Positions 1-6,793 are shown, counted from the first letter of the stretch. The stretch: 6,961 nt of DNA from JBBAGE01 sp041655055 (GCA_041655055.1 JBBAGE010000124.1:1-6961); one strand, 5' to 3'. Numbers and translations: made by a program. Notes: a model not told the origin generated them from the letters alone.

Positions 1-635
1 CGATCGTGTTCACGGGTGCGGGGCGTGCCTTTTGCTCGGGCGCGGATCTGAGCGATAGCGGCCAAAGCGTCGATGCGGCCGAATCCGAACGGGTCATGCG
101 CGAAGAATTGGGGCCGCTGATCCAGTCGATCATGCATTGCCCGCTGCCCACGATTGCGGCGGTGAATGGCGTGGCCGCAGGCGGCGGCGCCAATCTGGCA
201 CTGGCCGCAGATGTGGTGATCGCCGCCGAAAGCGCCAGCTTTGCGCAGGTGTTTTCCCGGATCGGGCTGGTGCCGGATCTGGGCGGGACATGGATGTTGC
301 CCCGGCTGGTCGGGCGGGCGCGGGCGATGGGGGCGGCGCTTTTTGCCGAACAGATCAGCGCGGCGCAGGCGCGCGATTGGGGCATGATCTGGGAAGCGGT
401 GCCCGATGCGGAATTTGCCGCCCATTGGCAGGCCCGCGCCGCGCATCTGGCACAGGGGCCAACCAGCGCCTATCGCCGGATCAAACAGGCGTTTCAGGCA
501 TCCGATGCCAATGATATCGAAACCCAGCTTGCGCTAGAGGCCCGGTTGCAGGGCGAATCCACCGCAAGCGACGATTTCCGCGAAGGGGTGCGGGCGTTTT
601 TGGAAAAGCGCAAGCCGGTCTATACCGGCCAGTGA
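1..635 (+). CDS. PaaG-like enoyl-CoA hydratase/isomerase family protein (5' end outside window)
   Basis: This is a crotonase-fold protein acting on acyl-CoA thioesters in the cytoplasm. The reading frame is open from the left edge (first full codon at base 3), so about 50 N-terminal residues are missing compared with the usual length of about 260. The first oxyanion-hole segment GAGRAFCSGADL and the second, AAVNGVAAGGGANLALAAD, are both present. The two glutamates used by true enoyl-CoA hydratases are replaced, by Asn in GGGANLALAAD and by Phe in FAQVFSRIG. The Asp of GLVPDLGGTW (bases 276-278) is kept, and the following LPRLVGRARAMG and WGMIWEAV segments closely resemble PaaG, the ring-1,2-epoxyphenylacetyl-CoA isomerase of phenylacetate breakdown. 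An isomerase role is therefore more likely than hydration, but no other paa gene is visible here, so the substrate is uncertain. Its stop codon directly abuts that of the convergent transglycosylase gene. Confidence 0.88.
   Translation, partial: IVFTGAGRAFCSGADLSDSGQSVDAAESERVMREELGPLIQSIMHCPLPTIAAVNGVAAGGGANLALAADVVIAAESASFAQVFSRIGLVPDLGGTWMLPRLVGRARAMGAALFAEQISAAQARDWGMIWEAVPDAEFAAHWQARAAHLAQGPTSAYRRIKQAFQASDANDIETQLALEARLQGESTASDDFREGVRAFLEKRKPVYTGQ
614..629 (-). terminator. Possible terminator hairpin of the transglycosylase gene
   Basis: A perfect 6-bp GC-rich stem (GCCGGT/ACCGGC) closes a 4-base loop. In minus-strand sense it begins 6 bases after the transglycosylase stop codon and is followed by the moderately T-rich TTGCGCTTTT, which suits an intrinsic terminator for that gene. 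It lies inside the last codons of the convergent isomerase gene, so it is constrained by coding as well. The U-tract is imperfect, so termination is inferred from structure and position only. Confidence 0.4.
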
Positions 636-1088
636 TCAGCGCAGGCCCGTGGCCTCTAGCATCCCGCGGCGCTTGGCTTCGTAGTAATAGCCGCGCGCAT
701 ACCACATGATCGCGCGGTCGGGATCGCCATCGGCCACCATCCACGCACCGCGCAGATAGCGCGTGCCGTAGCGCAGATTGGTATCTGCATCGAGCAGCCC
801 CTCGGGCCCGCCGCGATAGCCCATCGTCCCTGCCGTTTGCGGCAATAGCTGCATCAGCCCGTAATAGGGGCCGTTGCGCGCGGCGGGGTTATAGCTGCTT
901 TCGCGTTGCACCAGATCGGCGGGAATGCCGTTGATTTGCGCATGTTGGGTGATCAGCGCGCGCAATTCGGCGGTTTCATTGGGGTAAAACGGCGCATTGC
1001 GGCTGACATCGGCGGATTTGTCGCCCGAACACGCGGCCAGCGTTGCGGCGGCAAGCAGCATGATTGCGGCACGGCGGGAAAGGGGCAT
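636..1088 (-). CDS. Small lytic transglycosylase lipoprotein (SLT domain)
   Basis: This is a predicted peptidoglycan-cleaving lytic transglycosylase that cuts the MurNAc-GlcNAc bond to leave a 1,6-anhydro end in the periplasm. From the ATG at 1088 it has 150 residues. A positively charged start (MPLSRR) leads into a hydrophobic segment ending in the lipobox LAAC, with lipidated Cys at residue 20, so it should be a membrane-anchored lipoprotein. The SLT domain follows: catalytic Glu63 in ESSYNPAA, then GLMQLLPQTA (residues 77-86) and a Leu/Asp/Tyr-rich segment including NLRYGTRYL. The usual late AYNAG motif is replaced by WYARGYYYEAKRRG. An in-frame GTG at 1100 would add four residues, but no ribosome binding site precedes it and the ATG fits the signal peptide better. 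The gene lies 58 bp downstream of gltA on the same strand. Its stop codon TGA shares the palindrome TGATCA (633-638) with the convergent isomerase stop. Confidence 0.85.
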   Translation of the reverse strand: MPLSRRAAIMLLAAATLAACSGDKSADVSRNAPFYPNETAELRALITQHAQINGIPADLVQRESSYNPAARNGPYYGLMQLLPQTAGTMGYRGGPEGLLDADTNLRYGTRYLRGAWMVADGDPDRAIMWYARGYYYEAKRRGMLEATGLR

Positions 1089-1114
1089 CTGCTGTCTCAC
1101 TTAGCTGATGGGGA

Positions 1115-1137
1115 TCGGCCGCCCAAAGGGCGACCGA
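1115..1137 (-). terminator. Strong hairpin after gltA, probable terminator or 3' stabiliser
   Basis: A 10-bp stem with a 3-base loop starts 9 bases after the gltA stop codon. In the minus-strand transcript all ten positions pair, one of them as a G-U wobble; the plus-strand transcript would have a C-A mismatch at that position, so the structure favours the minus strand. There is no T-run behind it (TCCCCATCAG follows). It could therefore terminate incompletely or protect the gltA mRNA end, letting some transcripts continue into the transglycosylase gene that starts 26 bases further on. Confidence 0.5.
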
Positions 1138-1146
1138 AGATGGCTG

Positions 1147-2442
1147 TCAGCGGTTTTCAACCTCGACATAATCGCGCAGCGTGGCGCCGGTATAAAGCTG
1201 GCGCGGGCGGCCAATCTTCATTTCCGGATCTTCGATCATTTCCTTCCACTGCGAAATCCAGCCCACGGTGCGCGACAGCGCGAAAATCGGAGTGAACATC
1301 GATGTGGGGAAACCCATCGCCTCAAGAATGATGCCCGAATAGAAATCGACATTCGGAAACAGTTTCTTGTCGGTGAAATAGGGATCTTCAAGCGCCTGAC
1401 GTTCCAGTTCCTTGGCAACCTGCAGCGTCGGGTTGTTTTCGATCCCGAGCAGATCGAGCACCTCATCGGCGGATTTTTTCATCACCGTCGCGCGAGGATC
1501 AAAGTTTTTATAGACCCGGTGGCCGAAACCCATCAGGCGGAAGGGATCGTTCTTATCCTTGGCGCGGGCGATGAATTCGGGGATGCGATCCACGGTGCCG
1601 ATTTCGCGCAGCATTTCCAGACAGGCCTGGTTGGCGCCACCATGTGCAGGCCCCCACAGACAGGCAATCCCCGCCGCGATGCTGGCAAAGGGATTCGCCC
1701 CCGAGGACGAGGCCAGCCGCACCGTCGAGGTCGAGGCGTTTTGTTCGTGATCGGCATGCAGCGTGAAAATCCGGTCCATCGCGCGGCTTAGAATCGGGTT
1801 CACCACGTAATCTTCGGCAGGCACGGCAAAGCACATGCGCAGGAAATTCGAGGCATAATCCAGATCATTGCGCGGATAAACAAAGGGCTGGCCCACGTTA
1901 TATTTATAGGCCATGGCCGCGATCGTCGGCATTTTGGCAATCATGCGGATCGAGGCCACTTCGCGCTGCCATGGATCGCTGATATCGGTGCTGTCGTGAT
2001 AGAATGCGGACATCGCGCCCACCACGCCCACCATGATCGCCATCGGATGCGCATCGCGGCGGAAACCGGAAAAGAATTTGTGGATCTGTTCATGCACCAT
2101 CGTGTGGCGCGTGACGCGGTTTTCAAAATCTTCCAATTCGGCCGCCTTGGGCAGGGCGCCGTAAAGCAGCAGATAGCAAACCTCAAGGTAATGGGATTTT
2201 TCCGCCAGCTGATCAATCGGATAGCCGCGATGCAGCAGCACGCCCGCATCCCCGTCAATATAGGTGATCGAGGAATCGCATGATGCGGTGGACGTATAGC
2301 CCGGGTCATAGGTGAACAAATCGGCATCGGAATAGAGCTTGCGGATATCAATGACATCCGGACCCTCGCTTGGCGAACGAACCGGCAACTCATACGTCTT
2401 GCCGTCGTAGCTGAGGGTCGCGGTCTTGTTGCTGTTTGCCAT
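1147..2442 (-). CDS. gltA: Citrate synthase (type II)
   Basis: Citrate synthase condenses oxaloacetate and acetyl-CoA to citrate, the entry step of the TCA cycle, in the cytoplasm. The 431-residue product has the usual length of the bacterial hexameric type. The three catalytic residues are present: His267 in WGPAHGGAN, His308 in GFGHRVYK and Asp366 in NVDFYSGI, which match His264, His305 and Asp362 of the E. coli enzyme. The LHADHEQNASTSTVR block (from residue 228) is also intact. The N-terminal extension (SYDGKTYELPV) is the small beta domain typical of Gram-negative type II enzymes. The ATG at 2442 is supported by a well-placed Shine-Dalgarno sequence. The gene sits 54 bp downstream of gltX on the same strand, and I could not recognise a confident promoter in that gap. 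A hairpin lies just after its stop codon. Confidence 0.98.
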   Translation of the reverse strand: MANSNKTATLSYDGKTYELPVRSPSEGPDVIDIRKLYSDADLFTYDPGYTSTASCDSSITYIDGDAGVLLHRGYPIDQLAEKSHYLEVCYLLLYGALPKAAELEDFENRVTRHTMVHEQIHKFFSGFRRDAHPMAIMVGVVGAMSAFYHDSTDISDPWQREVASIRMIAKMPTIAAMAYKYNVGQPFVYPRNDLDYASNFLRMCFAVPAEDYVVNPILSRAMDRIFTLHADHEQNASTSTVRLASSSGANPFASIAAGIACLWGPAHGGANQACLEMLREIGTVDRIPEFIARAKDKNDPFRLMGFGHRVYKNFDPRATVMKKSADEVLDLLGIENNPTLQVAKELERQALEDPYFTDKKLFPNVDFYSGIILEAMGFPTSMFTPIFALSRTVGWISQWKEMIEDPEMKIGRPRQLYTGATLRDYVEVENR

Positions 2443-2448
2443 ATTCAG

Positions 2449-2454
2449 TCCTTC
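2449..2454 (-). promoter_or_regulatory. Ribosome binding site of gltA
   Basis: GAAGGA in minus-strand sense lies 6 bases before the gltA ATG. It is a good Shine-Dalgarno match and fixes the start at 2442, giving the N-terminus MANSNKTATL. Confidence 0.75.
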
Positions 2455-2460
2455 GTTGAG

Positions 2461-2482
2461 CGGCCGCCCACAGGGGATGCCG
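2461..2482 (-). other. Weak hairpin between gltX and gltA
   Basis: A 4-bp outer stem (CGGC/GCCG) and a 3-bp inner stem (CCC/GGG) are separated by an internal loop. It begins 14 bases after the gltX stop codon and just upstream of the gltA ribosome binding site. It is too weak to call a terminator. Its left part, CGGCCGCCCACAGGG, matches the gltA 3' hairpin (1116-1130) at 14 of 15 bases. It could be an mRNA processing or attenuation element, or chance in GC-rich DNA. Confidence 0.25.
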
Positions 2483-2496
2483 GGTATTTGGATCTC

Positions 2497-3900
2497 TCAG
2501 CCAGCGGCGTCATTCAGCCGCGCAATCGTTTCCTGCCTGCCCAGAACGAGCATCATATCAAATATGCTGGGGGCCACCGTGCGCCCGGCAAGTGCGGCGC
2601 GCAAGGGCGCTGCCAGCTTGCCAAGTTTCGTGCCATGGGCCGTGGCCACATCGCCCACGACTGCCTCCAGCGCTTCGCGATCCCAGCTAGCATTTTGCAG
2701 ATGGTGCGTCAATTCGTCCAGTATACCACGGGATACAGTATCAAGTGCCGTTTGCGCCCCCTCATCCTTGTCGATGGGACGATCCTTCAGCACAAACCTT
2801 GCTTTTTCAATAAGATCCGGAAAAGTTTTCGCGCGTTCCTTCAGGCAATACATCGCGCGCAAAAGCCCGTCTTTTTGCGCCCCGGAAAAACCCGGATTGC
2901 CATTCGCGATCCAAAAAGCGTCAATTTCCGCCAAAAGTGCGGCATCATCCGCCACGGCAATATGCCGGCTGCAGATATTTTCCAGTTTCTTGAAGTCAAA
3001 CCGCGCCGGCGCGCGCCCGATTCCATCCAGATCGAACCATGCGCGCGCCTGTTCATCGGTGAAAAATTCGTCGTCGCCATGGCTCCAGCCCAGCCGGGTC
3101 AGGTAATTGCGCATGCCGGCGGCGGGATAGCCCATGGTCTGATAATCCTCGACACCGGTGGCGCCGTGGCGTTTCGACAGTTTCTTGCCATCCTCGCCAA
3201 AAATCAGCGGAATATGCGCCCAGATCGGCACATCCCACCCCATTGCCGCATAGACCAGCATCTGGCGCGCGGCATTGTTCAGGTGATCATCGCCCCGGAT
3301 CACATGGGTCACATTCATATCGTGATCATCGACCACCACCGCCAGCATATAGGTGGGCGTGCCATCCGATCGCAGCACGATCATATCGTCAAGCTGGTCA
3401 TTGCCGATCACAACCTTGCCCTGCACCTGATCTTCGATCACGGTTTGCCCCGTAAGCGGCGCCTTGACGCGGATCACATAGGGCGTATCGGGATGGGTGG
3501 CGGGATCGGCATCGCGCCAGGGTGAGCGGTAGAGGGTGGATTGCTTGGCGGCCTTGGCCGCGTCGCGAAACGCGGCAATTTCTTCTTGCGTGGCAAAGCA
3601 TTTATAGGCGGCACCGCGTTCCAGCATCTGATGCGCCACTTCGGCATGGCGCTCGGCGCGGGCGAATTGGCTGATCGGTTCGCCGTCCCAGTCAAGCCCC
3701 AGCCAGGCAAGGCCGCGCAAGATCGCCTCGGTCGCGGCAGGATCGGAACGGCTGCGGTCGGTATCTTCGATCCGCAGCAGGAATTTGCCGCCCCGTCCGC
3801 GCGCATAAAGCCAGTTGAACAGCGCCGTGCGCGCCCCCCCGATATGCAGATAGCCCGTAGGCGAAGGGGCAAAGCGGGTGACGATCTGCGCTTCTGTCAT
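2497..3900 (-). CDS. gltX: Glutamyl-tRNA synthetase
   Basis: This class I aminoacyl-tRNA synthetase charges tRNA with glutamate using ATP. The product is 467 residues, normal for bacterial GluRS. It begins MTEAQIVTRFAPSPTGYLHIGG, which holds the HIGH-type signature as HIGG at residues 19-22. The second ATP-binding signature is KLSKR at 240-244, in the DGKKLSKRHGA context. LLRIEDTDRSRS (41-52) and IRGDDHLNN (201-209) are further family landmarks, and the C-terminal part is the helical anticodon-binding domain. The Cys cluster of the zinc site known from E. coli GluRS is not seen. The frame is open further upstream, but those extra codons overlap comEC on the other strand and lack family similarity, so the ATG at 3900 is chosen. 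Only a weak, distant AAAAGG (3912-3917) could serve as ribosome binding site. Many alphaproteobacteria have two GluRS genes and use GatCAB for glutamine; whether this copy is discriminating cannot be told here. Confidence 0.97.
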   Translation of the reverse strand: MTEAQIVTRFAPSPTGYLHIGGARTALFNWLYARGRGGKFLLRIEDTDRSRSDPAATEAILRGLAWLGLDWDGEPISQFARAERHAEVAHQMLERGAAYKCFATQEEIAAFRDAAKAAKQSTLYRSPWRDADPATHPDTPYVIRVKAPLTGQTVIEDQVQGKVVIGNDQLDDMIVLRSDGTPTYMLAVVVDDHDMNVTHVIRGDDHLNNAARQMLVYAAMGWDVPIWAHIPLIFGEDGKKLSKRHGATGVEDYQTMGYPAAGMRNYLTRLGWSHGDDEFFTDEQARAWFDLDGIGRAPARFDFKKLENICSRHIAVADDAALLAEIDAFWIANGNPGFSGAQKDGLLRAMYCLKERAKTFPDLIEKARFVLKDRPIDKDEGAQTALDTVSRGILDELTHHLQNASWDREALEAVVGDVATAHGTKLGKLAAPLRAALAGRTVAPSIFDMMLVLGRQETIARLNDAAG

Positions 3901-3965
3901 GCGTATTTTAACCTTTTGGAAACCATGCGGGCGATACCATGCGAAAGGTCTATTCAATCCGACGT

Positions 3966-3970
3966 AAGGA
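3966..3970 (+). promoter_or_regulatory. Ribosome binding site of comEC
   Basis: AAGGA lies 6 bases before the GTG at 3977. The next in-frame GTG (3983) would be 12 bases away, so this site decides for the first GTG as the comEC start. Confidence 0.65.
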
Positions 3971-3976
3971 CACAAG

Positions 3977-6070
3977 GTGCGGGTGGCGACCAGCTTGCTG
4001 GATATCATCGAGGCGCAGCGCGGCCATCTGTTCGCCTGGATGCCGGTCTTTTTGGGTATCGGCATCGCCGCCTATTTCGCTGCGCCGCGCGAACCGGGGC
4101 TGGCGGTCTATGCGGCAGTGGCAGGTGGCGCTGTGCTTTGCGCGGTTGCGATCTGGCGCGGGCCGGCGCGCACGGCACCGATTGCGGTGGCGGTGTTGAT
4201 GGTCTGTCTGGGGCTGATGCTTGCCGGGCTGCGCGCCCATGCGGTCGGCGCGCCGGTGCTGGGCTGGCGCTATTATGGCCCGATCGAGGGGCGGATCGTG
4301 ATGATCGACCGCTCGGTATCCGACCGGATGCGGATCACGCTGGATCAGGTGGTGCTGGAAAATGTGGCGCCCTCGCGCACCCCGGCGCAGGTGCGCATTT
4401 CGCTGCATGGCGATCAGGGCTATATCACGCCCGCCGCCGGGATGCGGGTGATCCTGACCGGGCATCTGTCGCCGCCCAATGGCCCGACCGAGCCGGGGGC
4501 CTTTGATTTTCAACGGCTTGCGTGGTTTCGCGAACTGGGCGCGGTGGGATATACCCAAAGCCCGGTGTTGCGCCTGTCGGCGGATGCGGCCCATCCGGTG
4601 GAACTGGCGGTCGTGCGGCTGCGCCTGTGGTTATCGTCCGAGGTGCAGGCCCGCATCCCCGGCGAGGCAGGCGGCTTTGCCGCGGCCCTGACCACCGGCG
4701 ACCGATCCGGCATCAGCGAGGATACGAATGAGGCCCTGCGGATTTCCAGCCTCTATCATATCGTGTCGATTTCCGGGCTGCACATGGGGATGCTATCGGG
4801 CTTTGTGTTCGGTTTCGTGCGGCTGTTGGTGGCGGTTTTGCCGATTTCCAGCGCGCGTTTCCCGGGGCATAAAATCGCGGCCGTGGCGGCGCTTGCGGCA
4901 TCGGCATTCTATCTGGTGCTAGCGGGGCGCGATGTCGCGACCGAGCGCAGCTTTATCATGGTTGCGGTGATGTTGACGGCGGTGTTGTTGGACCGGCGGG
5001 CGATTTCGCTGCGATCGGTGGCGATTTCGGCGCTGATCGTGATGGCGCTGCGGCCCGAAGTGCTGACCGAGGCCGGATTTCAGATGTCCTATGCCGCCAC
5101 AATCGCGCTGGTCGCCGCATTCAGCTGGATGCGCGACGCGAAAACCATGGCCCGCGTGCCGCGCTGGTTGCACGGGGTGGTGGCAACGGTGGTTTCCTCG
5201 GCGGTGGCGGGGCTGGCATCGGGGCCGATTGCGGCGGTGCATTTCAACCGCGTGGCCGATTACGGTTTTTTTGCGAATATGATCGTGGTGCCGGTGGTGG
5301 GGGTTTTCGTGATGCCCGGCGCGGTGGTTGCGGCGGTGCTGGCGCCCATCGGGCTGGCCGATCTGGGGCTGTGGTTCATGGGGCCGGGGCTGAAATGGAC
5401 GCTGTGGGTGGCCCATTGGATCGCGGGGCTGCAGGGCGCCCAAAGCTTTGTGCCCACGCCACCCCCATCGGTTCTGGCGGCGCTGACGCTGGGCGGGCTC
5501 GTGGCGGTTTTGTGGCAGGGCTGGCAAGGCCGGCTGGCGGGCGTGGCGGTGGTGGCGCTGGGGTTCGTTTTATGGTTTGGCGCTACACGGCCTGCGGCGC
5601 TGATCGCATCGGATGGCGCTTTGGTGGGCGTGATGACCGATGCGGGCCGTGCCCTGTCCAAGCCGAGCGGCTCGGGCTATGCGGCGGAAAACTGGCTGCT
5701 CGCCGATGGGGACGCGCGCAATCAGGCGCAGGCGCATGAACGTGCTGGATTTTCCGGCGTGCAGGGCGCGCTGCGCTTTCAGATTGGCGATACGCGCTTT
5801 GCCTATGTCAGCGGGCGCGGCGCGGCGGATCGCGTCGTGCCGGCTTGCGAAAACGCCGATATCGTGATCGCCCATCTACAGGTTGAAGAAGCGCCCCCCG
5901 GCGGGTGTCAATTGCTTGACCATGCCACATTGCGCGATAGCGGCGCGATCGCCGTGCATCTGACACAGGGCGAGGCGCGGCTTTCAAGCGCGCGCGACGC
6001 CGCGGGCACGCGCCTGTGGAACCATGCCCCGACACGCAATGCCCATCTGCGCTGGCGCATCGGTCAATAG
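3977..6070 (+). CDS. comEC: ComEC/Rec2-family DNA uptake channel protein
   Basis: ComEC is the inner-membrane channel that carries single-stranded DNA into the cytoplasm during natural transformation. The product has 697 residues. Hydrophobic segments near residues 22-90 precede a soluble DUF4131-type OB-fold region (about 95-200). The Competence domain follows (about 230-510) with family motifs SISGLHMGM (264-272), LAGRDVATERS (315-325) and TEAGFQMSYAA (364-374) and many membrane helices. After two further hydrophobic stretches up to about 535, a soluble tail of about 160 residues occupies the place of the metallo-beta-lactamase domain of full-length homologues such as B. subtilis ComEC. That tail shows no HxHxDH metal-binding motif, so a nuclease role is not supported. 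The gene starts with GTG behind a good ribosome binding site, is divergent from gltX (76-bp gap) and overlaps the convergent lexA end by 7 bp. Presence of the gene alone does not show that the organism is transformable. Confidence 0.93.
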   Translation: MRVATSLLDIIEAQRGHLFAWMPVFLGIGIAAYFAAPREPGLAVYAAVAGGAVLCAVAIWRGPARTAPIAVAVLMVCLGLMLAGLRAHAVGAPVLGWRYYGPIEGRIVMIDRSVSDRMRITLDQVVLENVAPSRTPAQVRISLHGDQGYITPAAGMRVILTGHLSPPNGPTEPGAFDFQRLAWFRELGAVGYTQSPVLRLSADAAHPVELAVVRLRLWLSSEVQARIPGEAGGFAAALTTGDRSGISEDTNEALRISSLYHIVSISGLHMGMLSGFVFGFVRLLVAVLPISSARFPGHKIAAVAALAASAFYLVLAGRDVATERSFIMVAVMLTAVLLDRRAISLRSVAISALIVMALRPEVLTEAGFQMSYAATIALVAAFSWMRDAKTMARVPRWLHGVVATVVSSAVAGLASGPIAAVHFNRVADYGFFANMIVVPVVGVFVMPGAVVAAVLAPIGLADLGLWFMGPGLKWTLWVAHWIAGLQGAQSFVPTPPPSVLAALTLGGLVAVLWQGWQGRLAGVAVVALGFVLWFGATRPAALIASDGALVGVMTDAGRALSKPSGSGYAAENWLLADGDARNQAQAHERAGFSGVQGALRFQIGDTRFAYVSGRGAADRVVPACENADIVIAHLQVEEAPPGGCQLLDHATLRDSGAIAVHLTQGEARLSSARDAAGTRLWNHAPTRNAHLRWRIGQ

Positions 6071-6762
6071 GTGCGGATCAACCCCACGAGCCGCCCCTGC
6101 ACCCGGACCTGATCATCGCGCAGCACACGGGTTTCATAGGCGGGATTCGCGGCCTCAAGCGCGATGGTGTTGCCATTGCGGCGAAAACGTTTCAGCGTGG
6201 TTTCGTAGCCTTCGACCATGGCCACGACGATATCGCCATTTTGCGCGGCGGATGTTTCGCGGATCACCACGACATCGCCATCGTTGATGCCAGCCTCGAT
6301 CATCGAATCGCCCCGCACCTCAAGCGCGTAATGCTGGCCCTGACCCGACAGCATCGATCCCGGCACCGAAATATGCGCCGCGCCATCGGCGATCGCCTCG
6401 ATCGGGACACCGGCGGCAATCCGGCCCATCATCGGCAAATCAACCACGCCCGATGTTTCCACCGCGATGCCGCCCCGGCGCGGCTGCGCGGGCAGATCGC
6501 CGGCAATCACGCGCGGGCTGAAACCCGTGGCGCGCGGCGCGGCCAGCGTATCGGGCAATTTCACGATTTCGATCGCGCGGGCCCGGTGCGCCAGCCGGCG
6601 GATGAATCCCCGTTCCTCCAGCGCGGTGATCAGCCGGTGAATCCCCGATTTCGACCGCAGATCAAGCGCTTCCTTCATCTCATCAAAAGATGGCGGCACG
6701 CCGTCACGCTGCACGCGTTTATGGATGAATTCCAGCAAGTCGAGCTGTTTACGGGTCAGCAT
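6064..6762 (-). CDS. lexA: LexA SOS-response repressor
   Basis: LexA represses DNA-damage genes and cleaves itself when stimulated by RecA bound to single-stranded DNA (S24 peptidase family). The product has 232 residues, a normal length for alphaproteobacterial LexA. The N-terminal winged helix-turn-helix spans about residues 1-66, with PPSFDEMKEALDL and SGIHRLITALEERGFIRR as landmarks. A variable linker follows. The cleavage site is Ala117-Gly118 in GRIAAGVPIEA, the catalytic Ser153 lies in RGDSMIEAGI and the Lys191 general base in TTLKRF, so the protein should be cleavable. The ATG at 6762 has a clear AGGAG nine bases upstream. The promoter carries three SOS half-sites, which implies autorepression. 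The gene lies 83 bp downstream of moeA on the same strand, and its 3' end overlaps comEC tail-to-tail. Confidence 0.98.
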   Translation of the reverse strand: MLTRKQLDLLEFIHKRVQRDGVPPSFDEMKEALDLRSKSGIHRLITALEERGFIRRLAHRARAIEIVKLPDTLAAPRATGFSPRVIAGDLPAQPRRGGIAVETSGVVDLPMMGRIAAGVPIEAIADGAAHISVPGSMLSGQGQHYALEVRGDSMIEAGINDGDVVVIRETSAAQNGDIVVAMVEGYETTLKRFRRNGNTIALEAANPAYETRVLRDDQVRVQGRLVGLIRTY

Positions 6763-6771
6763 GGATATCGG

Positions 6772-6776
6772 CTCCT
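6772..6776 (-). promoter_or_regulatory. Ribosome binding site of lexA
   Basis: AGGAG in minus-strand sense lies 9 bases before the lexA ATG, a strong Shine-Dalgarno match that supports the start at 6762. Confidence 0.75.
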
Positions 6777-6793
6777 GATCAACGGCACAGTGG

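Noticed and set aside
1300..2960. Lower GC in parts of gltA and the 3' half of gltX than in comEC, considered as a sign of transfer
   Set aside because: Both are conserved core genes in their expected order with normal proteins; the difference is spread over two highly expressed housekeeping genes and is better explained by amino-acid content and codon preference.
2488..3525. Long plus-strand open frame of 345 codons opposite gltX
   Set aside because: It lies wholly antisense to the conserved gltX coding frame, begins within the intergenic gap without a convincing ribosome binding site, and its product is His/Arg-rich without any family motif, as expected of a GC-rich shadow frame.
3901..4065. 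N-terminal extension of gltX by 55 codons
   Set aside because: The extension overlaps comEC on the opposite strand and has no GluRS similarity, whereas the ATG at 3900 gives the normal GluRS N-terminus just before the HIGG motif.
3541..4506. Plus-strand open frame of 321 codons across the gltX start and comEC start
   Set aside because: It runs antisense through gltX and out of frame through comEC; the product is Ala/Gly/Arg-rich and low in recognisable structure.
3950..4594. Minus-strand open frame of 214 codons opposite the start of comEC
   Set aside because: It mirrors the comEC codon pattern, is rich in His, Arg and Gln, and shows no motif or ribosome binding site.
6060..6110. Possible hairpin GGTGC...GCACC after the comEC stop as a terminator
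   Set aside because: The loop is over 20 bases, the stem is only 5 bp, there is no T-run, and the bases are part of the lexA coding sequence.
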